DNA of 64,000 nt from contig CM067564.1 of NCBI GenBank assembly GCA_034336665.1, forward strand, positions 48,841,451-48,905,450. The letters run 5' to 3'. The stretch's first letter is position 1, and each line of letters begins with the position of its first letter. The stretch is from Luscinia megarhynchos (taxonomy: Eukaryota; Chordata; Aves; Passeriformes; Turdidae). The notes under the pieces were generated by a model, which did no database searches, was not told the DNA's origin, and saw only the letters and a program-made list of their open reading frames with translations. Made by a program: the position numbers and the translations under genes. Positions 1 through 10,860 of the stretch are shown here, one piece after another.

Positions 1-333
1 TTTGGTGTAGTTTTAAAAAATAGCTGGAGTTTTTCTTATGGAATATAACCAGGAGTGTACTTTTGTTCTAAACATTGCTTTTGCATTCAGGAAAACTTAA
101 TAGAAAGGGAAAGTCTGGACCCTTTCAGTTTTTAAATGTCCTTGCTGTGTCTGTCTTATGTTGCAGGTCTTTTTGTGATCTTTGATAAGTATCTTGGAAG
201 AATTTATCCATTGTAGTAGAATATTAATGCAGAGAGTTTTACACAGTCCAGTGCTTTTTTTTTTAAATTAAATGTTACTTTTTATTATTAACCAAATGAC
301 TGTGTAACAAAAGTATTTTGGTTTTGCTTACAG

Positions 334-427
334 ATAACTGAAAAGAATGGAAAACTTCAGTATGAAATAGATAACAAATTTATTACCCCAGAAGATGTGG
401 CAAAACTAATTTTCAGTAAAATGAAAG
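334..427 (+). CDS. HSPA14: HSPA14 coding exon (ATPase lobe)
   Basis: Encodes the [13 protein letters not shown]...[12 protein letters not shown] segment. It is bounded by ttacag and a gtatat donor and ends one base into a Glu codon. The loop after YEID is about four residues shorter than I remember for human. Confidence 0.92.
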
Positions 428-3400
428 GTATATAATAAATAAATTCATAATACATTTTAGCTTTTTAAGCTGTCCTTTTATTTTTAAGATGTCATATAGT
501 TTTTTTCTTTTTTGCTTTTACTCACCATGCTCTGCCTGTGTTTCTAAACAGAGACTGCCCAGTCTGCATTGGGTTCAGATGTGAATGATGTTGTTGTCAC
601 TGTACCATTTGATTTTGGAGAAAATCAGAAAAATGCCCTTGGGTAAGAGCATTGAGGTTCTGTTATTTTATGTGCCTAAAGCAGATGGACTGGAAGATCA
701 GCAGTGGGAATTCTGCTGCTGGACTTCAACTTGTGGCCATCAGTCATTATATTGGGATGTTATTTTAACTGGGAAAATATGAAAGCAGGAGATTAAATCC
801 TTAGTTGAGAAACTTTTAATGGAATTTGCTGATGTGACCAAAAGGAAATTCTGAATCACTGACGTGAGAGGAAATATTGATTTCATCAAGGATAAAACCT
901 CATTTCAGATCAGGGTCTTCTGTGCTCCCTTTGAAATGCAAATAGTTTCTCACCCTCCTCCATAATTTCCCTCCCTGCCCTTCGTACTCCCCAGAGTGGT
1001 GCTGCATGGCCTCTTGAGGTCTTCTTTGTCAGAGTGCTGGTATGGAATATGTATCAATTTTCTACTTGCAAAATTCTGTTTGGGAGCACTTTTGCTCTAA
1101 CAGTTGCTCAGTAGGAAAACATAGGCATACTTAAAGCTGACCATAAATGGCAGCATCTGTTTCTACTTTCTGCTTAAATGTACAAGGCCTTACATTTAGC
1201 TATCCTGAAAGAAATAAATAAAGCACACCTAAAAGTTGATCAGAAAACAGCAAGCTAGGGATTTGCACTGTCTGTAATGAAACATTCTATTTGCTCTGGT
1301 GTAACTTCTAAGTGAAGGAAACAAGTTGTCGGTATTCCCAGGGTTACTGAAGTTCAAGAAGACTTGTGAGTTAAATGTTGCAACTGAGGCATGGTAAATT
1401 ATTTTGTTACCTGTTGAAATAATGTATCAAGGAGTTTGAATACCACACCTGAAGATAAGTTACCAGCTTTGATTCAGGGAGGGGTGTATTTTGCATTTTT
1501 ATGAGCTGTGTAGTCTGATAGACCAGTGTTGTCTTTGACAATGAGCACATAGCAGATCCAATTATTTGAAGAACACAGTAGCAATTGACCTTCTTGGTAC
1601 TCGTCTTTTCCAGTCACTCAGTCTTGTTAATATCATATCATGCTATAAACAAGGTCTGATTAGGTGCCACATGTAGTTCAGGTGAAATGTTAATAGTGTG
1701 TGACTATAGTGACATCATTAAAGTAAAATGAAATGCTGTTCTGGCTCATTGCAGGGAGGCAGCTGCAGCTGCTGGGTTCAATGTTATGAGATTAATTCAT
1801 GAGCCGTCTGCGGCTCTCCTTGCTTATGGAATTGGCCAAGATTCACCCACTGGGAAAAGGTAAAATCCTAATATTTTACTTCTTTTTAAACTGCTGTACT
1901 TAAATCCTGAGAAATCTTAAATGAGGAAATGCTGTGTTGCCTTAATGTGAGGCTCGTTTTGCTTTTTCCTCTCAAGACAATAAGCATTTAGGAGTTGTAA
2001 TTTTGTAGTCTATTAAAGCCCTTTGTTTTGGTCTTTATATTTTGAGAATTATCCTTACAGATTTATCCCTAGTTTCAGACTTTCTGTTTAATAAGCTGAT
2101 TGTCTTGAAGAAGAATGCATTCCTCTTTAAACATACTTTGGCATAGCTGGTTTTAATTGTGGGAGATGGGATCATTTTACATGGGCTGGAAGAGCTAAAG
2201 CAGAGCTCCTGAGTTCTGTATGTGCAGTTCAGTATGTGCATCTGGTTGTATTTATGAATATGCAGATAATTCACTTTCAAAATAGCAAAGACTGCCATCA
2301 ATTTCAACTTTTTTGTTCTTGTTTGGTGTTTCTTTACCATTCTCATATACTTTTTGTCCAATTAAAACCTTCAGTGTATGGTGATAATCTTTTGAAAGTG
2401 TGTCAAAATTAATGCTACTTTCAATATTTTTTTAATGTGGCAGCAACGTGCTGGTTTATAAATTGGGTGGAACATCACTTTCTATCACAGTCATAGAGGT
2501 AAACAGTGGAATATATCGTGTACTTGCTACAAACACAGATGACAGCATTGGTGGAGTTTGCTTCACAGAAGCTCTGGCACAACATTTAGCTTCTGAATTT
2601 CAGAGGTAAGATTTGAATTCCAGGCATGTTGCTTTTAGGATGGGATCTTCATTATGTGGTGCTTGCTTTAAAAAAAACCCAGGAGACTCTCTGAGTGAAA
2701 TGGTTCAAGTAGAGATGGTGCTGAAGGAGCAGTTGTTTCGGGCTGGGAAATGCCTGGGTTTGGTTGGATGTTGCCTGAAGTTGGTGTTGAACTGTAACAG
2801 CTCAGCTGTGAGCTCTGCTGAGATTGTGCAAACTTTCAGTAATGGCATTGTAGTTAGTATTAAAATGTTCACACAAAAAAAGTTCAAGAGCTCTAAGCTG
2901 TTTTTCCTTTCAGAAAGAGTTACCAGTGAAATTCCTGCCTCTTTAAGCTGGTCTTTTTTTTTTTTTTTTTTTTAAAATACAGGTCTTGTAAACATGATAT
3001 TAGAGGAAATCCCAGAGCCATGATGAAGTTAATGAACAGTGCTGATATTGCAAAACACTCTTTATCAACCCTGGGAAGTGCAAACTGTTTTGTAGATTCA
3101 TTGTATGATGGATTGGATTTTGATTGCAATGTGTCCAGGTAAGGCTGATCTTGAAGCTACTGAAGTCTTTCTAGGTGGTATTATGGATGTTTATTCAGTA
3201 AGCTTTGATTTCTGATGGTCTTTATTTTAGAGAAGGAAGTAAGATTGAAGGCAAATTGGCTGTTTAATGTTGATGGTTCTCTTATGCTGTTATCTGTAGG
3301 GTCTGGGCACTCACACTAACAGTTGCCCTGATGGTGAGAAAATGAAGTGCAAAAAGGCACGAGGAGACCCCATCTTTGCAGTCTGGTTCTTGATGGCAGG

Positions 3401-6400
3401 GGAGTAGATATTGTAATGAATCAAGGTGGCTGTTTCCCTTGTTGTCGTTGTGCTTTACTTAAAGAAAAGATGGCATGTGGACTCTCCATCTAAATGAGAT
3501 CCAGAATGGTAGGAGTCCTGAAAGTCTTGGTGTTGCTTCTCAGTGAGAGCTGGAGTAGAAAGATATTTTCTGTCTTTTTGTTCCTACTGCTGTGTCCTAC
3601 TCAGTCCCTTTTCCCTTGGGATGATCTCTTACTGAGATTTTTAGCTTACTTTGATTCCTCTTCCAGGCAGCAGCAGCAGCTTCAGCAAAATTAAATAGAC
3701 TTTTCCATTCTGGAACTCCAGCAGTTGGAGCTGCTAAAATAAGGCATAGCATGTTTGAAAGTGTGAGAAGCAGTACTGTGTAACTGGGGTCAGCTCACTT
3801 TTGGACCAGGATGCCAATCCTGTGGATCAGCATTGCAGACTTCAATTTGTTGTATTTGTGCAGAATAGAATTTCATTTGCAGGCTTGAAAGAGACAAAAG
3901 CAGAGACAAGTTTTTTTTTTTTTTAATTTGCTTGATCTACTCCTTGTGTGATGATCAGGACACAGCTTGATTTGCCCCTGAAAATTGAGTCCTTATATCC
4001 ATTTTAAAGATCATGAAGCAGTTACAGGATTTTTCTTTATTTTTTGGCATGAGTCAAGACAGCAATACTGGTGTTGTCAAGACAACAATACTGTTTTTTT
4101 CCTCTAGAGTACCCTGAAGTAGAATGAATGTGCATTCATGTAGGTGGTGTTGATGGAACTAATAGCACAGATACTTCCACAACAACAAAATTGCTTGAAG
4201 ATTAATAATGGGAAAAGATGACTTTTTAAAAAATTACCTAGTACCAGCCAAAGAACTAAAGTATATTCTAAAAATTTTTGTTCTTCCATTTCAGGTATTT
4301 GTCTCTAATGGATGACATGATCATTTTTAAATGTTTTATTTTTCTTTTTTAGGGCCAGGTTTGAGCTTATCTGTTCTTCACTTTTTAGTAAATGTGTAGA
4401 AGCAATTAAAAAGCTCTTGCAGCAAGTTGGATTTACAGCAGACGATATTAATAAGGTAAGAATATAAATCATTTATCTCTAGGACATTTCCACAGCAATG
4501 CTTTTGAGGCCTGTTTTCCTTGCAGACTGAGATTTCATGATATATTTAAGCACTTTTGACTGGGATCCAACAAAGTATAGATTCAAGATCTTTAGAACTG
4601 CTGTATAGGTTTTCATTTCAGGTATTTGAAGTTAAGTATAAGGTAGAGTCACATTCAATTGTGTGTTTTTACTGATGCATATCGAGTAGATGGGGAAGAT
4701 TTGTCTCCGTTTGGTGTGTTTGTGTAACTGCCCAAATTCAACCTGAGGAGTACCTTCCTTAAGTTCAGTCTGTGGGCTTTGTTCTGCCTTCATTGGGCTT
4801 TGGACAGGGTTTGCTGGCACTTCCGAAGAAAGGCGAAGTTTTTACTTGAAGCTGAACAAATCACTAAGTGTCCACTTGTTGCCTGTGCTCCTCATTGCTG
4901 GCTTAAAAACCACATGAGGTGCCAAACCAGAGAGTGTTTTAATCCCAAAGATGGTGAGCAAGGCAGCAAACATTATTAGTTTAATTCATGTCTCTTAGTG
5001 TAAGAGAGGAAATTCATCTCCCCACTTTGTACCTGTGCTTGGAAAATGGTTCTGCATTCGTTGCTGGTGGAATTGGCTCATCAGGTCTGCAGCTAAAGCT
5101 GTCTGATGCTTTCAATGACATTTGATGTTGTTTCAGACTCTTAATTAGTGTTTGCTCTGTCACATCTCAGTTTCTCTGATGGTTAATGAAGTATCCCAGG
5201 CCACTGTTGAAAGAATGGCTTTTGTTTTCTGGTGGCAGTGTTTTTTAGGTGGCCTTTTAGGCTCTCAGGCTTTAGTGCTTTGGATGGATAACAGTGGAAC
5301 ACTTTAAATGTAAAAATAAATAAGTTCAGGAGTTGTGAATTAGTTTTATGTTTTACATGAGAAAAAGTGAGAGTTTGACATCAGGCAGATCTGGAAAAAA
5401 AAACCTAAGTCACTGTAGTAAGACTTGGACTTATGGATAATACCTGACATGCTCCTTCCTACAGATGCATGATTGAAGGGTGAGTGGCAAGCAGCACAAG
5501 TTATAACATGGGGAAATTTTAGATGCCAGGAAAGGAATGTGTAGTATGAGGGAAATCAGATGCTGAATTAAGGGCTTACAGAGTCTGTGGAATATGTATC
5601 TGTGGAGGATACATATTCCTGAGCAGCCTGTGTAACTGTGTCTGTTCTGGTTAGGAGGTTGGACTAGATCACCTCTGGAAGTCCCTTTCAACCTGATGTT
5701 CTCTTTGTGTTGAATTTTTCAGTTTTCAAAGTGTTACTTTATCTAGGTGATTCTTGCTGTAAGAAAAACTTTTCAAAGACATCATATTTCCTTTAATTTC
5801 AAAAGCAAAAGTAGCAGAAGTCGAGCAAAGATGTCATCAGTTTTTATTTCAACAACTGCAGATGATAAAATATCTTAGAGCAGTTTGTATTTCTGCAGTG
5901 CAGGGTGTGACCTGTCTATTTTATGTCACAGACTAAAGGTTTGAAATTATTATGATGTGTTTTTCAGGTAGTTCTTTGTGGTGGGTCTGCCCGAATCCCA
6001 AAGCTACAGCAGCTGATCAAAGATATTTTCCCAACTGTGGAATTACTGAATTCAATTCCTCCAGATGAAGTTATTCCCATTGGTGCAGCCATAGAGGCTG
6101 GAATTCTGCTAGGGAAAGAGAATACCGTGTTAGAAGAAGATGCACTCATTGAGTGTTCTGCCAAAGATATTCTTCTTAAGGTAAGGCTAAATTAAGAATA
6201 TTAGAAAATTTTACTGCTGCAGTGAATATATAGCACTGATTATGTGTGATTGATGTTAGAGAAACAGCATTGTTTTATTATTACTTCTACAGAGTTGCTA
6301 TAGATCATCAGTACATGGTAACTTAGGCTTATTGACAAAAAAAATTGACAGGAAAATCTGATTTTAAGGGGACATAGTTTGTATCTTTCCGATGCTGTAA

Positions 6401-8713
6401 TAGCTGGACTTCTCATTTATAGGAATGTCAGCATTTTTTACTTGGTGTGATGGTAAATGTGACAGAGGGAATGGATCTTGGATTTCTTTTCTCGTGGAGC
6501 ATTGTGGTAACACTTCCAGCTCAGTGAAGCACCTAAAGAAAAACATGAACTATATTCTTTTTTTTCTTTCTTTTTTAAGGGAGTAGACGAATCAGGGGCT
6601 GACAAGTTCACAGTGCTATTTCCATCAGGGACACCACTGCCAGCTCGAAGGCAGCACACCCTGCATGCTCCTGGAAATATTTCCTCTGTGTGCCTTGAGC
6701 TGTACGAGTCATTGGGGAAGAGTCCCATGAATGAAGAAGAGAAATTTGCACAGGTGAGTGTGTGCACACTCCTGTGCACTTCTAACAGCAGCTACCTGGA
6801 AATCAGTTGGACCTGGAAAAAAAGTGGGAACCAATTTCACCAATACCAAAGCTTGTTGTTAGAAAGCTGCAATAAATTAAATTTACCACAGTGGAAAGAT
6901 GAAATGATTCTGTCAAGTAAGGGTTTGAAGCTGTTAGTTAGGAGTCACCCTACAGAGAAAACACAGCTTTTTTGAAACAGTTATGATGTGCTTTCATTGG
7001 AAAGCACCAGGAAAGGGGCAGCTGTGTCTGAAATTCATGGAATATTTAATAAGATTGTTATTCCACCTTAATTCTGCCCAAATATATTTAAAGGGGATAG
7101 AGGAGGGACGTTACCTAATAATTACAGTATTCTAAAGGGCACTGTGGGAGTGATAGCTAAATCAGGGATAGATCCTGAACCAAACCACAAAAACAATACA
7201 TGAATTTTCACATCTTGGCTATTGTATCACTTCCCTTGAACTGCTGCACAAGAACTTGAAGAACCTATTATAATCAAACTTTTTTATTTTTTAATAGATT
7301 GTACTCCAGGATTTAGAGAAAAAGGAGGATGGCCTACATGATATACTAACTGTTCTCACTATGAAAAGGTACTCAAAACACTTGTTCTGCTGTTTACCCT
7401 TGCTGTTTCACACTTCTGACAAGCAGTGTTTGGTCCTGTTACAGAGTATTTAATTTTTTTGAGAAATTTCAGCATTTTATTGGTCACAGGGCTGTATAGT
7501 CCTAGCAGGGGTAAATTCTGTAGAAATGTGGGTCTTCTGCAGTAGCTTTGGTGCTTTCATTGTTTGATTCCTAAAGAAAAAAAGCTTAATACAATTGTGT
7601 AGATTATTTTTAGCAACTTCTGAACTGTTGATCAGTTTAACCATGAGAGCAGTAAGCATCTCAGACAGTGAGACTCGGAATGCTCAGGCTTGCAAGTGGG
7701 TTGGGTAGTTTTCCTGAATGCCCACACTCTTGGGAGAAAACTGAAGGAGATTTTGTCTCTAGTTATGAAAGGCTGTCGAATTTACAGTGGCTCTGTCCTT
7801 TCAGAGGCAGGGCTGTTAAGCAAAGAAGCAATGCCATAGGAAATTTCTGTTTGCTATTTAAGTTTAAAAATAGTTCATGTTCTTATGTTTGCTATCAGGT
7901 TATTAATGCCTGTTAATAGACCTCAACTAAAATGCCTTGTTTGTCATACAGAGATTTATACTGAGCACTGATAAGGAAAACATTTTGGGGATTATAGGTG
8001 CAACTCTGTCATGCAGAAAAACAGCATTATTTGGAAGGAGGTTTAAGTAATATTTAGGGGGAAAAGGGAGAGGAAACTTAGTAGAGAACATCTATTTATA
8101 CCTAAATATTTTGTATGACTGTATGCCTAGCTGAAGTAGGGCTCAATATTGTTTCTTAATTCTTGGATTTTGACAATTAAGGTTTTCCTCGTTGAAGGAG
8201 GTCCTTGGAATTTAAAGACTACTTACACTTCAAAAGTCATGTTCTCGTGCTAAGACATGTTTATCAATCCATTGCTATTACTCAGTTCTCACAAGGAATA
8301 TTTTGAATACTATTTCCACATATTTTATTTACAAACCTGCACAAAATAAATTCAATTGCAGTATTTAAATGTGTTCCTAGATATATTCCAGCAAACGTAG
8401 AGTAGATAGATGCTTTAAGGGCAAGAAGTGAATATAAAAACACTGACTAAAATAAACTTAATTTCATAAACTAATTTCATCTGCGTTGAAGCATGTTTAT
8501 CCCTGGATATTTTGATGCTGATCTGTCGTACTTTTATCTGTCTGAAGACTCTTGTTTATCCTCTCTGTCACATGCACTAACATTTTAAGTGCTGTTGAGA
8601 TAATCCGAAGCATAACTCTATCTTTTTTTTCTAGGGATGGGTCCTTGCACGTTACCTGCACAGATCAAGACACTGGAAAGTGTGAAATCATCACTGTTGA
8701 AGTGGCATCGTAG
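334..8713 (+). CDS. HSPA14: HSPA14, Hsp70-family chaperone (3' part; 10 coding exons)
   Basis: HSPA14 (Hsp70L1) is a cytosolic Hsp70-like ATPase that, from family knowledge, pairs with the J-protein DNAJC2 in the mammalian ribosome-associated complex and assists nascent chains. The window enters the gene in an intron. Ten exons are visible: 334-427, 552-642, 1755-1859, 2444-2605, 2983-3138, 4353-4455, 5968-6180, 6580-6753, 7298-7368 and 8635-8713. They join without a frame break into 415 codons plus TAG, which is about residues 95 to the end of the 509-aa human protein. Visible hallmarks are [31 protein letters not shown], the Hsp70 signature [14 protein letters not shown] and [12 protein letters not shown], then the short divergent substrate-binding part ([25 protein letters not shown]) and no long lid or EEVD tail, as expected for this subfamily. 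All introns are GT-AG. The 5' exons and promoter lie outside the window. Confidence 0.95.
552..642 (+). CDS. HSPA14: HSPA14 coding exon
   Basis: Encodes [20 protein letters not shown] and [11 protein letters not shown]. The acceptor is aacag, the donor gtaaga; it ends two bases into a Gly codon. Confidence 0.93.
1755..1859 (+). CDS. HSPA14: HSPA14 coding exon
   Basis: Encodes [20 protein letters not shown] then [15 protein letters not shown], a core nucleotide-binding-domain stretch. Donor gtaaaa; the Ser codon is split AG|C into the next exon. Confidence 0.94.
2444..2605 (+). CDS. HSPA14: HSPA14 coding exon
   Basis: Encodes [20 protein letters not shown] through TLAQ-like [12 protein letters not shown]. 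It includes the second phosphate-binding loop (LGGTSLS). The acceptor is gtggcag, the donor gtaaga. Confidence 0.94.
2983..3138 (+). CDS. HSPA14: HSPA14 coding exon
   Basis: Encodes [20 protein letters not shown] through [14 protein letters not shown]-run (about 2952-2973) forms the polypyrimidine tract before the acceptor. Confidence 0.94.
4353..4455 (+). CDS. HSPA14: HSPA14 coding exon
   Basis: Encodes [20 protein letters not shown] then [14 protein letters not shown]. Acceptor tttttag, donor gtaaga. Confidence 0.94.
5600..5706 (+). repeat. CR1 LINE 3'-end fragment (intron of HSPA14)
   Basis: A short stretch ending in ggttggactagatcacctct and a 'cccttt-caacc' tail matches the conserved 3' end of avian CR1 in the sense orientation. 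It is truncated and non-coding. Confidence 0.7.
5968..6180 (+). CDS. HSPA14: HSPA14 coding exon with Hsp70 signature
   Basis: In-phase 71-codon exon. It holds [20 protein letters not shown] (Hsp70 signature) and [17 protein letters not shown], which close the ATPase domain. Confidence 0.96.
6580..6753 (+). CDS. HSPA14: HSPA14 coding exon (start of substrate-binding part)
   Basis: In-phase 58-codon exon encoding [20 protein letters not shown] through EEEKFAQ. This is the beta part of the short C-terminal domain. Confidence 0.95.
7298..7368 (+). CDS. HSPA14: HSPA14 coding exon
   Basis: Encodes [20 protein letters not shown] then TMK. Acceptor taatag; donor gtactc is weak but fixed by the AG|G Arg codon shared with the last exon. 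Confidence 0.92.
8635..8713 (+). CDS. HSPA14: HSPA14 terminal coding exon
   Basis: Completes the Arg codon, then encodes [19 protein letters not shown] residues ([16 protein letters not shown]) and the TAG stop. Confidence 0.94.
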
Positions 8714-9345
8714 TCCATTTTGGAAGGCAACACTTTTCTAACTTGATTTTTGTCTCTTACTGCTTTTCTGCCAAAGCAGTGACTCTCTGTGATGTCTCTC
8801 ATGATTCTCAGAGGACTGTAATAAACTAAAGTAAAATGCCACCAAATTAATTTGCCACCAAGTCTGCTTAGAGTGTGGTGCAAAACATTAGTCAAGACAG
8901 TGACAATTAGTCAACATTAGTCAAGACAGTGAACAGCAGATGGCTGAATTATCAGCAGTTGATTTACAAAATGCAAAGCACAAATGCTTGTGCCTGTGGT
9001 TCAGCAACAAGCATATTACATAGTTTGAAGATTTTTCCTTGACTAATCAGGTCTTGTACCCATTCAGCCAGTGCATCTGTGGCTTCAGTAGTACAGCTTT
9101 GAACCCTAGGTATCAAGACTGGTGAAAATCCAATTTCTAGTAATTATACTAGAATCCTGTGTGGTCTTGATATTGCCCAAAACCCTGAAGGTGGAACCCA
9201 TTTGTGCTGGCTTCTTGAGCAGGTGAATTTTTTTTTTAGGAGATTTTTTTTCTGTAAAATGGTTTTGTGATATTACCTGAGAAATGTAAGAGTTAAGTGT
9301 GCTTATTTATATGTTATTAAAAAATAAATTTTTTTACACAGATCC
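8714..9345 (+). other. HSPA14: HSPA14 3'UTR with poly(A) signal
   Basis: Non-coding sequence after the stop. An AATAAA hexamer at 9323-9328 is the best candidate cleavage signal, which would give a 3'UTR of about 630 nt. The UTR end is inferred. Confidence 0.6.
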
Positions 9346-9679
9346 TTGGCAATCTCCATTTTGTGTGGCACTGGTTTAAATCTGTATTGTCATACATTTG
9401 TCTGGGTATAAGCTGGCAGGTTTTTTCAATAACTAGATGGAGCAGGCAAATGTGGTTATGGAATATGAGGGTCTCAGCCTAAAGTGCAGTTAAGGGACAA
9501 CAGTTCAGTGCTTAGAACTGTGTATTACCTTGTAAAATACTGAAAGTATCACAGAAGAGCCTCAAAAATTAGAGAACATAGAGCAAGGGATACCTGTCTG
9601 GTATTTGAAGAGGATTATATTCCATTACCTGGGATTTGAAGCAAACTTGAAAACCTCTTCAAGCCTGAGAGGAGCCTTC

Positions 9680-9960
9680 ATGTCAGTGATTGCCCGGGAG
9701 AAAGAGCCCCACAGGATCAGAGGTTGCTGACTTGTAAACTGTGACGGGGAGGTTTGGGTTGGGCAGTGGGAGGAATTTCTGCACGTTAAAGGTAACTAGG
9801 CGTTGTAATGGGCTGCCCAAGGGAGGTGGAGGAGTCGCCATTCCCGGAGCTGTTTAACGAAAGCCTGGACGTGGCACTCGGGGCCGTGGGCTGGGTGACA
9901 CGGCGGGGTTTGGTCATGATCGCAGAGGCCTTTTTCTAAACGGATTGATTATGTGATTGT
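9680..9960 (+). repeat. CR1 LINE 3' fragment upstream of SUV39H2
   Basis: The run 'gggctgcccaagggaggtgg...ggagctgtttaacg...cctggacgtggcactcgg...gtttggtcatgat' is the typical CR1 3' region in sense orientation. It is degraded and ends about 340 bp before the SUV39H2 start codon, just upstream of the CpG island. Confidence 0.75.
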
Positions 9961-10049
9961 GTGAAAGCTACGTTAATAATAAACGCCTCATATGACGAGT
10001 GAGGTGGGATGACGGTGTAACTTTTTGTTTGTTTTGTTTTTTTTTAAAT

Positions 10050-10860
10050 CTCTAATAGTGCCGGAACCATTTCTCCGGCGTTCTTTTCAGTTCTGCAGAG
10101 CTCAGGGGCCCGGGAAAGAAGCTGTTCGCGCTCCCCCCTCCCTCTGCAGAGCTCTAAGAGAACAAAGGCTTTAAACGCGCCGCTCTCCGGGCCCGTCCCG
10201 CCGCGGGCCCCTCACGGGAGCGGGAAAGGGGCGGCGGGCGGAGCGCGCGGGGCCGCCCTCTCCTTCCGGCAGGGGCGGAGCCAGTACGGCCCCCCCCCAA
10301 GATGGAGGGCTGGCGAGGAGGTGAGGGGGGAGCGGGCTGGGGACGGCGCGGCCCGGGGCTCTTCTGCCCCCGGGGCTCTTCTGCCCCCCGGGCTCTGCCC
10401 GCCCTGCTCCGGGTGCTGGGGGCTGGGACGGGCTGGGGGGGGGAGGACGGGCGCGGAGGTTCCCGCTCGTTCTCGGCGATATCTCCCGGCTCTGTCAGGA
10501 CCGCTCCCACCGCCCCTGCCCACAGACCCGCGGCGCGGCGGGGAGGGAAGGGCCGGGGGTCCTGCCCGCGGTCCCGGGGAGCTGTGGGAGGGAGGGCGGG
10601 AGGTGCCTGGGGTGAGCCTGGAGCGGGGGTGGGACGCGGGGAGAGGCGCTGGATGGCGGGGCGGCCGCGGGAAAGGCACCGCCGCCCCCTCCCGAGCCCT
10701 GAGAGCGGGAGAGCCCCGGGGAGGCGGGCACGGCCCTGCAGCCGCCGCTGCCGCTCTGCGCTCCGGCCAGCCCTTGGTGCCGGTGTTTCCCGGGCCCTGG
10801 CTCCCTGCCGAGTGTCTCGTCCCTCCGATCCGCCTGGATCCTCCTGATCCGCGATCCTTC
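10050..10860. promoter_or_regulatory. SUV39H2: CpG island / SUV39H2 promoter
   Basis: The base composition changes abruptly to very GC- and CpG-rich sequence around the first SUV39H2 exon. Just upstream (9990-10020) are two TGACG half-sites resembling CRE/ATF motifs. No TATA box is evident. Several long open frames on both strands here reflect the lack of A/T stops, not genes. Confidence 0.8.
10302..10320 (+). CDS. SUV39H2: SUV39H2 coding exon 1 (19 nt)
   Basis: Encodes only MEGWRG plus one base of an Ala codon, followed by a gtgagg donor. The start is chosen because joining to exon 2 gives MEGWRGAWYVPCL without frame change. Confidence 0.88.

Noticed and set aside
160..240. AG-flanked segment near the left edge as an earlier HSPA14 exon
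   Set aside because: The translation does not match the family and no suitable donor follows; the preceding exon must lie outside the window.
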